NCBI GenBank assembly: GCA_028285315.1
Contig: JANQPU010000312.1
Location: 1-43,287, forward strand
Length of the DNA stretch: 43,287 bases
Source of the DNA: Acaryochloris sp. IP29b_bin.176
Lineage (GTDB): Bacteria > Cyanobacteriota > Cyanobacteriia > Thermosynechococcales > Thermosynechococcaceae
Reading direction: 5' to 3'
Positions 18,660 through 27,088 of the stretch are shown here, in pieces. The notes beneath the pieces were generated by a model. The model was not told the DNA's origin. It saw nothing but the letters and a program-made list of their open reading frames with translations, and ran no database searches. A program made the position numbers and the translations under genes. The first letter of the stretch is position 1. The number at the start of each line of letters is the position of its first letter.

Positions 18660-19952
18660 CTAATCTTTGTATAACGGCTGGTACTGATGCTGTTCCTGTA
18701 AAACAGGTATCTGGTTTAAATCGCCTTCAATAGCGAGCGGATAAATAATCCAGGTGCGTCGAAACGGTTGAATTAAGGCTTGGACCAGGACGGAAATGTC
18801 ACTAATTTCAACCAACCCTTGCCCCGTCAGTAAATTGATGCCGCGTTGATACAATGTATAGCCACGGGTCAATGCGACTTGCAATCCTGTATAGTATTCG
18901 GGTATCCACCCTTGTGCCCGCACCAAATCCTGACTGTAGGCCAAGCAGGCTTGCTGTTGGGCAGCGGTCAGATCGGTAATATCCATTGCCTTGAGCAAAT
19001 CTCGATTAAGATGACGGCGACATAAGTTACTCAAAATAGGATCATCACTTTGTTGCCACTGCTGCAGATGATACGTGAAGACAATATCATCCGCAGCTAG
19101 ATAATCTTGCAAGGATAAGGTGCCGTCCGTTTGGAATAACCAGGCCCGCACCGTTTGATCAGCGCTAATTTTTCCTAGCTTTAATAGCTCCTTGGCTCGC
19201 CGAAATGCCTGGACTAAGCCCCAGGCAGATGCCAGATTTTTAGGGTGATTATAAATCTGGGCATACATAAAGTAGCGGACCACTAAATAATGCTCTATGG
19301 CAGCTTGTCCCTTCTGAGCGACCACTAATTGTTGAGTTTGGGGGTCATAATCCAACGCCATCAGAATCCGATCTAAATCGAGCTGGCCATAGGACGCCCC
19401 GGTAAAATAGCTATCTCGCAGCAGGTAATCAAGGCGATCGCAGTCAAGCTGACTTGACACCAATTGGCTGACAATGGGCAACTCAAAGGTTTTTAAATAA
19501 ACTTGTTCCAACTGAGTGGCTAACTCAGAATTGAACTGATCCAGCAATTCCCGAACTTGCGGGGACTCTCTGAGAATAGTGCGAGTCCAGGTCTCATGAT
19601 GGCTGTGAAAAATCTCTTCCCCAGTATGGCTAAAGGGGCCATGACCAATGTCATGAAGCAAAGCCCCACAGAGAACAAGTGCGCGGTAGGGTTTCAGTTG
19701 AGGGTAATAGTTCATCAACCGATCAAAGGCCAACCGGGCCACATGCATCACACCTAAAGAATGGGTGAATCGAGAGCCCTCAGCCCCATGAAAGGTGAAA
19801 CTGGCTGTCCCCAATTGGCGAATACGCCGTAATCGCTGAAATTCAGGTGTATCTACCAACTGAATCAGCAGAGATTCAACGGGATCTTCGGTCGATAAGG
19901 TAATGCTCCCATGTAAGGGATCGTGGTAAGTCCGGCTAGGAGGATACTGCAC
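18660..19952 (-). CDS. HD-domain phosphohydrolase (dGTPase-like, COG1078)
   Basis: A 430-residue metal-dependent phosphohydrolase. The HD signature is complete: RRIRQLGTASFTFHGAEGSRFTHSLGV gives the first His, GALLHDIGHGPFSHTGE the His-Asp pair, and SSQLDCDRLDYLLRDS the last Asp. Relatives such as YwfO hydrolyse dNTPs. It is transcribed with ctpA: a GTG start at 19952 (with GGTGA upstream) overlaps the end of ctpA by 17 bases, and a TTG at 19958 would overlap by 23, so translation is probably coupled. Why a nucleotide hydrolase sits with a D1-processing protease is not clear. Confidence 0.88.
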   Translation of the reverse strand: MQYPPSRTYHDPLHGSITLSTEDPVESLLIQLVDTPEFQRLRRIRQLGTASFTFHGAEGSRFTHSLGVMHVARLAFDRLMNYYPQLKPYRALVLCGALLHDIGHGPFSHTGEEIFHSHHETWTRTILRESPQVRELLDQFNSELATQLEQVYLKTFELPIVSQLVSSQLDCDRLDYLLRDSYFTGASYGQLDLDRILMALDYDPQTQQLVVAQKGQAAIEHYLVVRYFMYAQIYNHPKNLASAWGLVQAFRRAKELLKLGKISADQTVRAWLFQTDGTLSLQDYLAADDIVFTYHLQQWQQSDDPILSNLCRRHLNRDLLKAMDITDLTAAQQQACLAYSQDLVRAQGWIPEYYTGLQVALTRGYTLYQRGINLLTGQGLVEISDISVLVQALIQPFRRTWIIYPLAIEGDLNQIPVLQEQHQYQPLYKD

Positions 19953-21168
19953 TGGCAATCACCGCAGGTTTTGCCAGGATTTTGAGAGCCTGCTGATATT
20001 GCGTATCAGCGGCGGTTCCCACTTGATCGCTACGCAGGGTTTTCAAGGCAACGACCTTATCGGGTTTAATCCCCACCTTGTTGATATTGCGATGACTGGG
20101 GGTTTCATATTTGGCGATGGTAATCGCTAGACCGGACCCATCTGACAGATTAAAAAGGGACTGAATCGAGCCCTTACCAAAGGTTTGCTCTCCCACCAAT
20201 TTGGCTCGACGGTTATCTTGCAAGGCTCCAGCCAAGATTTCACTCGCACTTGCACTGCCTCGATTCACCAAAACCACTAGAGGCGCATCCGTAAGCGAAC
20301 CCACTTTAGACTCAAAGCTATTACGAATACCCTGCCGATCAACGGTATAGACGATCGGACTGGGATCAAGCCACATTTGAGCAATTTCGACTCCTGCTTG
20401 TAAGAGCCCACCTGGATTATTGCGTAGATCAAGAATATAGCCGTCAGCTCCCTCTGCCTCTAAGCGGGTAATCGCAGTCTGCATTTCTTGAGTCGCATTG
20501 GCATTAAATTGGCGGAGGCGAATAAACCCAACGTCCAGGCCATTCGGCTGAGTTCGCAATTCTGCAAAAACGGGGTTAATCGCAATGCGATCGCGTTTAA
20601 TAGGAAACAGCAATACCCCTTGCTCTGGGCGTTGTACTTTTAATTGCACCATCGACCCAATAGGGCCGCGCATCCGCTCAGCCGCTTCATCTAACGACAG
20701 GTCTGTGGTCGAAACATTATCAATTTTGAGAATTTGATCTGCCGCTTGTAGGCCTGCGATCGCAGCAGGAGACCCTTCAATAGGGGCTAACACTTCCAGA
20801 TAGCCTGAAGCCTCATTCTGAACAATTTGTAAGCCCACTCCAGTCAATTCGCCAGAGGTGCTCGTTTTTAAGCTTTGGTACTGTTTGGGCTGTAGTAAAC
20901 GAGTAAATGGATCCCCTAGACTATCCAGCATTTCACGGATAGCCTTGTAGGTCGCTTCCCGATCTGGCATTTGACTTGCCAAAGCCTTTTGACGAACGGA
21001 TCGCCAATCTTGATGATTGAAAGAGTCATCCACAAACGCTTGATCCACCAAGCGCCAAGCCTCGTTGTAAAGCAACTGCTCCTCTGTTAAGGCCATGGCG
21101 GGAGGTACAATCGCCAGCGACAGAGCAAACTGCAGAATAAAAATAAAGCTAACAATACGTTTAATCAT
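19936..21168 (-). CDS. ctpA: C-terminal processing peptidase CtpA (D1 maturation)
   Basis: A 410-residue lumenal serine protease. Residues 1-26 form a signal peptide ending PPAMA. Next come an N-terminal domain (LYNEAWRLVDQAF), a PDZ domain (about 90-175, with GELTGVGLQIV and GSPAAIAGLQAADQI) and the S41 catalytic core, with the Ser in NRGSASASEILAG and the Lys about 25 residues later in GEQTFGKGSIQ. It removes the C-terminal extension of pre-D1 so the oxygen-evolving Mn cluster can assemble. The strong match to CtpA rather than CtpB/CtpC is from memory. It is divergent from petB, with 194 bases of shared control region. Confidence 0.93.
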   Translation of the reverse strand: MIKRIVSFIFILQFALSLAIVPPAMALTEEQLLYNEAWRLVDQAFVDDSFNHQDWRSVRQKALASQMPDREATYKAIREMLDSLGDPFTRLLQPKQYQSLKTSTSGELTGVGLQIVQNEASGYLEVLAPIEGSPAAIAGLQAADQILKIDNVSTTDLSLDEAAERMRGPIGSMVQLKVQRPEQGVLLFPIKRDRIAINPVFAELRTQPNGLDVGFIRLRQFNANATQEMQTAITRLEAEGADGYILDLRNNPGGLLQAGVEIAQMWLDPSPIVYTVDRQGIRNSFESKVGSLTDAPLVVLVNRGSASASEILAGALQDNRRAKLVGEQTFGKGSIQSLFNLSDGSGLAITIAKYETPSHRNINKVGIKPDKVVALKTLRSDQVGTAADTQYQQALKILAKPAVIASAVSS

Positions 21169-21362
21169 TTGTAAATTCTAACGATATTCGACTTTATCTT
21201 GCTCCTGCCCCCCCAAAAGCGTTGTAGAGGGTTTGATATCTGCACCGCTCTAAATCAAAAATAAGCTCGAAGGAAAAATACCGCCACGATTTTCTGAAAG
21301 GGGCATAGGCACTGTGTTACATTTTTTATGAAGAGCGATACATTTTTGGAACCCCTAGCTTT

Positions 21363-22010
21363 ATGAGCAAAGTGTACGACTGGTTTGAGGAACGCCTTGA
21401 AGTTCAGGCGATTGCCGATGACGTTACCAGCAAGTACGTGCCGCCCCACGTCAACATTTTTTACTGTCTGGGTGGAGTTACCCTGACTTGCTTCATCATC
21501 CAGTTTGCAACTGGATTTGCGATGACCTTCTACTACCGACCCACGGTCACCGAAGCGTTTAACTCTATCCAATACATCATGACTGAAGTCAACTTTGGCT
21601 GGTTGATTCGGTCCATCCATCGTTGGTCTGCCAGCATGATGGTTCTCATGATGATTCTCCACACTTTCCGAGTTTATTTAACTGGCGGATTCAAGAAGCC
21701 CCGCGAATTAACCTGGATCACTGGCGTTATCCTAGCCGTGATCACCGTTACCTTTGGTGTAACAGGCTATTCTCTACCCTGGGATCAAGTCGGTTACTGG
21801 GCCGTCAAAATCGTCTCAGGTGTTCCTGAAGCCATTCCTGTGGTTGGTTCTTCCATCGTTGAGCTTCTTCGCGGTGGAACTAGCGTTGGTCAATCAACCC
21901 TCACTCGTTTTTACAGTTTACATACCTTTGTTCTACCTTGGCTGATTGCAGTATTCATGCTGCTTCACTTCTTGATGATTCGGAAGCAAGGTATTTCTGG
22001 TCCTTTGTAA
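21363..22010 (+). CDS. petB: Cytochrome b6 of the cytochrome b6f complex
   Basis: A 215-residue membrane cytochrome with four helices that binds two b hemes and the extra heme cn in the thylakoid cytochrome b6f complex, carrying electrons from plastoquinol towards plastocyanin or cytochrome c6. The conserved features are the Cys in [12 protein letters not shown] (heme cn attachment), heme-ligand His residues in [29 protein letters not shown] and LLHFLMI, and [12 protein letters not shown]. The length is the usual 215. It is the first gene of petBD, 115 bases before petD, and is divergent from ctpA. Confidence 0.97.
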   Translation: MSKVYDWFEERLEVQAIADDVTSKYVPPHVNIFYCLGGVTLTCFIIQFATGFAMTFYYRPTVTEAFNSIQYIMTEVNFGWLIRSIHRWSASMMVLMMILHTFRVYLTGGFKKPRELTWITGVILAVITVTFGVTGYSLPWDQVGYWAVKIVSGVPEAIPVVGSSIVELLRGGTSVGQSTLTRFYSLHTFVLPWLIAVFMLLHFLMIRKQGISGPL

Positions 22011-22125
22011 ATCGTTTTAGGCTCTGAATCGGGTTTTCTGTTTTCGGAGTCTCAGAATCTTGACGCAAGTCTCTGTGAGAACCCTCACCTGCTGACCCAA
22101 AATAGAACGGAGAACACTCGCAACT

Positions 22126-22611
22126 ATGGGAAAAATACTCAAGCAACCTGATCTAAGCGATCCTCAATTAAAGGAAAAGCTCAAGAAAGGCATGGGCCAT
22201 AACTATTATGGTGAGCCTGCTTGGCCTAATGACCTGCTCTACATTTTTCCAGTGGTGATTATGGGAACGATCTCACTGGTTATTGGTTTGGCGGTCTTAG
22301 ACCCAGCCATGGTTGGGGAACCCTCGAATCCCTTCGCAACGCCTTTAGAAATTTTACCCGAATGGTATCTATACCCTGTCTTCCAGATTTTACGGACAGT
22401 TCCTAGCAAACTATTGGGAGTACTATTACAAACCACCATTCCTTTGGGATTAATGCTTATTCCTTTTATTGAGAATGTGAATAAGTTCCAGAACCCTTTC
22501 CGTCGACCTGTTGCAACTAGCGTATTCTTGTTCAGTGTGGTTGTTACTCTATGGTTAGGAATCGGTGCCACATTCCCCATTGATAAGTCTTTGACCTTAG
22601 GATTGTTTTGA
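22126..22611 (+). CDS. petD: Cytochrome b6f complex subunit IV
   Basis: A 161-residue subunit that corresponds to the C-terminal part of cytochrome b and helps form the plastoquinol oxidation site. It contains the PEWYLYP Qo-site motif ([17 protein letters not shown]) and three membrane helices. The length (160-161) and the N-terminus ([28 protein letters not shown]) are typical. It is co-transcribed with petB; a clear terminator follows at 22661-22699. Confidence 0.97.
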   Translation: MGKILKQPDLSDPQLKEKLKKGMGHNYYGEPAWPNDLLYIFPVVIMGTISLVIGLAVLDPAMVGEPSNPFATPLEILPEWYLYPVFQILRTVPSKLLGVLLQTTIPLGLMLIPFIENVNKFQNPFRRPVATSVFLFSVVVTLWLGIGATFPIDKSLTLGLF

Positions 22612-22660
22612 TTAATTCTCGGACCCTTAGCTTTATAAGCAACAAGGGGAGTAAGCTTGT

Positions 22661-22699
22661 GAGCATCCATTTGCTAATGCACAATGGGTGCTCTTTTTG
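22661..22699 (+). terminator. Rho-independent terminator of the petBD operon
   Basis: An 11-bp stem (one G-U pair) is formed by GAGCATCCATT at 22661-22671 and AATGGGTGCTC at 22683-22693 with an 11-base loop, followed at once by TTTTTG. It lies 50 bases after the petD stop codon. Confidence 0.85.
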
Positions 22700-22881
22700 A
22701 TCTTGGGAACTCAACAGCATAGCCAGATGTGTTACCCGGAACAGCTCTCTAACCAGTTCTGACCTTGTTACCGTATTAGTGCATGAACTATTAATTAACC
22801 TTATAGCTCTACACCCCCAAAATTTGAGAGCATGAAGTCTATAAACTCATTAAATTTAATTCTAAAGAATAAAAAATATTT

Positions 22882-22934
22882 CCTTAACAATCTCCAAAAA
22901 TGTTTACCAGGAACATTTTTGGAGATTGTTAAGG
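22882..22934. repeat. Perfect inverted repeat with 23-bp arms and 7-base loop
   Basis: The left arm 22882-22904 (starting CCTTAACAATCTCC) is exactly complementary to the right arm 22912-22934, with loop TACCAGG. It lies in the 1.1-kb gene-poor stretch after petBD, not next to a stop codon. A 23-bp perfect match is far beyond chance for this length. The T-rich loop side and the lack of a following T-run argue against a simple terminator. It could be a small mobile palindrome, a structured-RNA element or a cruciform site. Confidence 0.85.
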
Positions 22935-23014
22935 ATTGTTAATTTTACTCAGAAAAGGGACTGACAATTCCCAGATGACTGTGCTAACTTAGAATTCAAG
23001 GAATTAGAAAAACT

Positions 23015-23290
23015 GATGTCCTCACTCTACAATGAGGGAAAGAGGTCTTTGCTGACCCTCTTACCTGTTTAGGGGGCTTGCTGTCTAGGAACCATGTAAC
23101 GTTTCTACGTCAGGTTTCTGTATGACTTGGGTGTTGGGAGTAATAAGTCTAAGCTTGGCTATTTTGCCAGTTGCCTTTTTTTGATGAGAATTTTTCAGTT
23201 CTCATGTCTTGAAAGAATAGCCTGCCCCAGGTTGCCGTACCACGGAAGAGAGGAGCTTATCCTACCTGTCGTGGCTATTTTGTCTATCTA
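23015..23290 (+). ncRNA. Hairpin-rich segment, possible untranslated RNA
   Basis: Four or five stems occur in 270 bases: CCTCA/TGAGG at 23020-23037; AAGAGG/CCTCTT at 23040-23062; an outer GGCTATT/AATAGCC pair at 23157-23163 and 23216-23222 enclosing ATGAGAA/TTCTCAT at 23184-23205; and CCACG/CGTGG at 23240-23274. The segment lies between petBD and def and does not code for a longer protein. It does not show the conserved blocks of SRP RNA, RNase P RNA or tmRNA. A 6S-like or other cyanobacterial sRNA is possible. The strand is a guess. Confidence 0.25.
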
Positions 23291-23363
23291 ATAAAGCGCT
23301 GGGCTAGGTTCTCACTAGTCCTGAATCTATTTTTACCTTCTCCCCTTACATTCCTCCACTACC

Positions 23364-23477
23364 ATGCTAACTATCCCCTTTCCAATCTTGATTTTGACGA
23401 TCGCATCTCTGTATCTCTTATCCATTCATTTTCTTTTGAGGGTGCTGCACAATCGCAATCTACTCCGTAGACCTTAG
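23364..23477 (+). CDS. Possible 37-residue single-helix membrane peptide
   Basis: ATG at 23364 opens a 37-codon frame that codes for a strongly hydrophobic N-terminal segment (about residues 2-27) and a basic tail ending HNRNLLRRP. This layout is typical of small membrane subunits in photosynthetic complexes, and the frame lies downstream of petBD, but it matches none of PetG, PetL, PetM, PetN or the small Psb proteins that I can recall. There is no good ribosome-binding site, so expression is uncertain. Confidence 0.3.
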   Translation: MLTIPFPILILTIASLYLLSIHFLLRVLHNRNLLRRP

Positions 23478-23729
23478 ATCAGCACATTTTTGACCAAAAG
23501 AATCAGAGACGGTGATAGCGATACCAAGAACTCCGTTGATCTTTGCCTATGTTTGGTAATAGCAGGGATGCTGACAATTAGGACATCCCTGCTAACCCTC
23601 TGGAGGGGGAGACTAGGTTGTCTGAAGGAATGGATTAGCAATTTTGAGGGACCTAACCTGGATTGAGTACAATTAGGGGTAAAGAGATTCTCTCTAAGTT
23701 TTTTTCAGTTTCACCCTACACGTTTGGTT

Positions 23730-24299
23730 ATGTCTTCTGAAATTCTGGTTGAAAAGCGCAAACTCAAGAATCCTCCTTTAAATATTCATGTCCTCGGCGA
23801 TCGCGTGCTCAGACAAACAGCCAAGCGGATTTCTAAGGTAGATGATGAAATTCGGGAGTTAGCCCGACAGATGCTGCAAACGATGTACAGCGCTGACGGG
23901 ATTGGTCTAGCTGCCCCCCAAGTCGCGATGGGTAAACAGTTAATCGTTGTCGATACCGACCCAGAAGAACCTGCTAATCAACCTGTTATTTTGATTAATC
24001 CTAAAATTCGCCGCCATAGCTCTGATTTAGCATTGGGTCAAGAAGGTTGCCTGAGTATTCCTGGAGTGTATCTAGATGTTAGGCGGCCTGCTCAAATTGA
24101 AGTTGCCTATAAGGATGAACAAGGCAGACCGCAAGTCATTGTTGCGACCGATCTCTTAGCACGGGTAATTCAGCACGAAATGGATCATCTAACGGGCGTA
24201 ATGTTTGTAGACCGAGTCGAGAATAGCTTACTTTTGAATCAGGAATTGACAAAGCAAGGCTTTTCAAAACAAGCGGTCAAACCCGTTGAAGCAGCGTAA
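23730..24299 (+). CDS. def: Peptide deformylase
   Basis: Removes the N-formyl group from new proteins, using a metal bound by one Cys and two His. All three motifs are present: GIGLAAPQV, EGCLSIPG (Cys ligand) and QHEMDHLTG (His ligands and catalytic Glu). At 189 residues it is slightly longer than E. coli PDF (169), with a short extra N-terminus. The ATG at 23730 is preferred to a TTG 2 codons upstream. The long gap on its left and a 133-base gap to dprA suggest a separate transcription unit. Confidence 0.95.
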   Translation: MSSEILVEKRKLKNPPLNIHVLGDRVLRQTAKRISKVDDEIRELARQMLQTMYSADGIGLAAPQVAMGKQLIVVDTDPEEPANQPVILINPKIRRHSSDLALGQEGCLSIPGVYLDVRRPAQIEVAYKDEQGRPQVIVATDLLARVIQHEMDHLTGVMFVDRVENSLLLNQELTKQGFSKQAVKPVEAA

Positions 24300-24432
24300 T
24301 ATCCTGAGAATAAGCGTCTAGCCGATGCTCTTTATTCCGTTCGCCTCGATCTCCTGCGACATTGATGCTGTTATTTTAAGTGCAGAAACAAGATATTTTA
24401 GGTGCGTAAACGGTATCGGTAGTTAGTAGAAC

Positions 24433-25563
24433 GTGGAAGAACGCCCCTACTGGTTAGCTTGGTCACAGATACCGGGTTTAGGTCCTGTTGTCCTCAAGCG
24501 TTTGCAGCATCGTTTTGGCAGTTTATCGGCAGCATGGTCGGTAGATACAGCTACTTTAGGAACAGTGACAGGGATTGGGGCCCAAACGCTGAAAGCAATT
24601 CAGAAGCACCGCCAAGCCGGGCATCCTACAGACCTTCTTACCCAACATTTACAGCAGAATCCATACTTTTGGTGCATGGCCGAGGATGCATATCCCCGCA
24701 TGCTCACGGAAATTGCTGACTCCCCACCCCTGCTTTACTATCGAGGACAAGTCCAGCGCTCTGAAAACCAGGGCAGTACGCCTATGGTAGCCATTGTGGG
24801 GACAAGAGATCCCTCTGAGTACGCCAAACGGTGGACCCGCAAGATAGCTTATGCCTTAGCTAAACGGGGAATTACCGTTGTTTCAGGTATGGCGGAAGGG
24901 ATTGATACGCAAGCCCATTTAGGTTGTTTGGAGGGCGGTGGGCGCACGGTTGCTGTTTTAGGAACGGGTGTGGATATGATTTACCCGCCCCGAAATCAAG
25001 GACTGTACCAAAAAATTGAGGAACAAGGCTTACTTTTAAGTGAGTATCCCGCAGGCACGCAACCCAATCGGGCGCATTTCCCACGTCGTAATCGGATTGT
25101 AGCTGGCCTCTGTCGGGCTTTACTGGTGATGGAAGCCCCAACGAAATCAGGGGCGTTAATTACGGCTTATCAAGCCAATGAGTATAGTCGTGACATATAT
25201 GTTCTACCGGGCTCTCTGGATAATCCGCGTGCGATGGGGTGCTTGGGACTCGTTCAACGAGGTGCTCAACTGATTTTAGGTGTTGGTCAACTGCTGGATC
25301 AGTTAGGTGCCATTCCTCCATTGCCAGCAGAACCTACTCCTACCTCCCCTGAGATTGCGCTCACACTCCCACCATCACAAGCAAAAATCTTGAAAATTGT
25401 GAGTCAACTTTGTCAACAATCAGGAGATGATTCTGTCCCATTTGATCTAATTGTGCAATCGGTCGATCAATCAGCTGGAGAAGTGTCTGGAGAGATCTTG
25501 CAGTTAGAATTACAAGGCTTCGTCACTCAGCTTCCGGGGATGCGCTATACCCCGACTTCGTGA
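24433..25563 (+). CDS. dprA: DNA processing protein DprA (Smf)
   Basis: A 376-residue protein that loads RecA on incoming single-stranded DNA during natural transformation. The N-terminus (about 1-60) contains a helix-hairpin-helix-like region. Residues about 115-290 form the Rossmann-type DprA core (VAIVGTRDPSEYA, VVSGMAEGIDTQAH, GTGVDMIYPP, FPRRNRIVAGLCRALLVMEA, KSGALITAYQANEY). A C-terminal winged-helix segment (about 315-376) follows. The start is GTG at 24433. Its presence fits the general natural competence of many cyanobacteria; no other competence gene is adjacent. Confidence 0.95.
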   Translation: MEERPYWLAWSQIPGLGPVVLKRLQHRFGSLSAAWSVDTATLGTVTGIGAQTLKAIQKHRQAGHPTDLLTQHLQQNPYFWCMAEDAYPRMLTEIADSPPLLYYRGQVQRSENQGSTPMVAIVGTRDPSEYAKRWTRKIAYALAKRGITVVSGMAEGIDTQAHLGCLEGGGRTVAVLGTGVDMIYPPRNQGLYQKIEEQGLLLSEYPAGTQPNRAHFPRRNRIVAGLCRALLVMEAPTKSGALITAYQANEYSRDIYVLPGSLDNPRAMGCLGLVQRGAQLILGVGQLLDQLGAIPPLPAEPTPTSPEIALTLPPSQAKILKIVSQLCQQSGDDSVPFDLIVQSVDQSAGEVSGEILQLELQGFVTQLPGMRYTPTS

Positions 25564-25638
25564 ATGTTTTTTAGTGGAACAGATATAGTGTTTGCTCCAG
25601 AGAGTATCCCGCAATGACGCAAGAAGCTTTTTAGTATT

Positions 25639-25800
25639 GGAGGCTTTATGCACTGGGGGAATGAGGTGAGATTATTTTAGCCTCCTATACGTTAGACACC
25701 ATATAAACTGGAGGTCTGAAGTCCTGTGCTTTGGTCCAAATACATCTAGCTATTCAACTGCCATAGCGGGAGTCCTTCTCTAAATTCACTCACGCTATGG
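25639..25800. other. Gene-free stretch with two hairpins upstream of nadC
   Basis: The 390 bases between dprA and nadC contain GGAGGCT at 25639-25645 facing AGCCTCC at 25679-25685 and CCATAGCG at 25761-25768 facing CGCTATGG at 25793-25800, both perfect. There is no clear T-run after either. They could be parts of an nadC leader, a small RNA or attenuation structures. I could not match them to a known riboswitch. Confidence 0.3.
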
Positions 25801-25953
25801 TGGACGGGGGGACCTTAATATATCTGTTATGGGAGCATCTTTTCTAGAAACTCCCTTCAGTAGATCCTTTTTTTGCCTTCTGGTCTTGGGGGCTGGGATA
25901 ATCTTATCTCGCTACCCTTTTGCAGATGTGTCCCCTTAACCTATTTGATATCT

Positions 25954-26823
25954 GTGGCAAACTTACCTCCCTGGCTAATTCTGGACCCGAAGTTGCAATC
26001 CTGGCTGGCTGAAGATATTGGCCGGGGCGATCGCACCACCCAAGCCCTATGGCCTGCCGAGTCACAAGCGACCTGGGGACAAGCCGAATTGCGTCTTAAG
26101 CAACCTGGCGTTATTGCCGGTTTGCCATTGTTTCAACGAGTCTTTCACCTCCTCAATCCAGACGTGGCAGTTCAGCCCCTCGTCGAAGATGGCAGCACCT
26201 ATCAGCCGGGGACTGTTGTGGCCCAGTTGCAAGGACCCATGAATGCCTTGCTGATGGGAGAGCGCGTTGCCCTCAATCTGATCATGCCTCTGAGTGGAAT
26301 TGCTACCCTTACCCGTGCCTACACGGAACAGATTGCTGATCTGCCCACTCAATTGGTTGATACCCGTAAAACTACTCCTGGTCTCAGAATCTTCGAAAAA
26401 TATGCCACCCAGGTCGGAGGAGCCATGAATCACCGCATGGGACTGGATGATGCCGTCATGATCAAAGACAATCATATTGTTGCCGCTGGGGGAATTGGTG
26501 CAGCCGTTCGCCGTATCCGTCAGCAAATTCCCTTCCCGCTAGCGATTGAAGTGGAAACAGAGACCCTTGAGCAAGTCCAGCAAGCCTTAGCGCATCAGGT
26601 CGATATCATTATGCTCGACAATATGGCGGTTGAGCAGATACAGGCCGCTGTTACTCTGATCCGCTCCGCCAGCCCTACCCATGCCGTCAAAATTGAAGCC
26701 TCCGGCAATATCACCTTGCAAACCATTCGAACCATAGCCAAGACGGGAATTGATTACATCTCCACCAGCGCCACGATTACCCAAGCCCAGTGGCTTGATC
26801 TCAGCCTCAAATTTATGGCCTGA
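25954..26823 (+). CDS. nadC: Nicotinate-nucleotide pyrophosphorylase (quinolinate phosphoribosyltransferase)
   Basis: Converts quinolinate and PRPP to nicotinate mononucleotide, the step that joins the de novo NAD pathway. Family blocks are EDIGRGDRTT near the N-terminus, GERVALNLIMPLSGIAT, VDTRKTTPGLR, GGAMNHRMGLDDAVMIKDNHI, AIEVETETLEQVQQAL, DIIMLDNM, IEASGNITLQTI and GIDYIST. The open frame extends 27 codons upstream to a TTG at 25873, giving an extra Cys-rich stretch unusual for NadC. A GTG at 25954 gives 289 residues, the normal length, so I chose it. It is separate from rbcR by 265 bases. Confidence 0.93.
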   Translation: MANLPPWLILDPKLQSWLAEDIGRGDRTTQALWPAESQATWGQAELRLKQPGVIAGLPLFQRVFHLLNPDVAVQPLVEDGSTYQPGTVVAQLQGPMNALLMGERVALNLIMPLSGIATLTRAYTEQIADLPTQLVDTRKTTPGLRIFEKYATQVGGAMNHRMGLDDAVMIKDNHIVAAGGIGAAVRRIRQQIPFPLAIEVETETLEQVQQALAHQVDIIMLDNMAVEQIQAAVTLIRSASPTHAVKIEASGNITLQTIRTIAKTGIDYISTSATITQAQWLDLSLKFMA

Positions 26824-26874
26824 GTCAGACGATTGTGCTTTTGTACCTCATCTTGGCAACAAAACTTAAACATC

Positions 26875-26894
26875 ACTCACGCAAAACCGTGAGT
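26875..26894 (+). terminator. Hairpin after nadC, weak terminator candidate
   Basis: ACTCACG at 26875-26881 pairs perfectly with CGTGAGT at 26888-26894 across a 6-base loop, 50 bases past the nadC stop. The downstream bases (ATTTGATAT) are only moderately T-rich, so termination is possible rather than clear. Confidence 0.4.
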
Positions 26895-27088
26895 ATTTGA
26901 TATAGACAGACTTGGAAAGGTTTTCAGGGGTTATGTTCCTGCTGCCCAGACCAAAGAATTGGCAGAATAATCCCTCCCGGTGGGTATGCAAGGATCAACA
27001 AACAGTGCGACCCGCTACGTTTTGCGGTTAACTTAGAATATCTTGACTACTGGACAAATGTTATTGTCTTACATGCAGGTCATCACCC

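Noticed and set aside
18430-18663. A 77-codon plus-strand frame between curT and the HD gene
   Set aside because: Overlaps the curT start, has no ribosome-binding site and no protein-like composition.
23015-23290. Assignment of the hairpin region to SRP RNA, tmRNA or RNase P RNA
   Set aside because: Conserved blocks (GGAAGGNAGC for SRP, the tag-reading frame for tmRNA, GAGGAAAGTC for RNase P) were not found.
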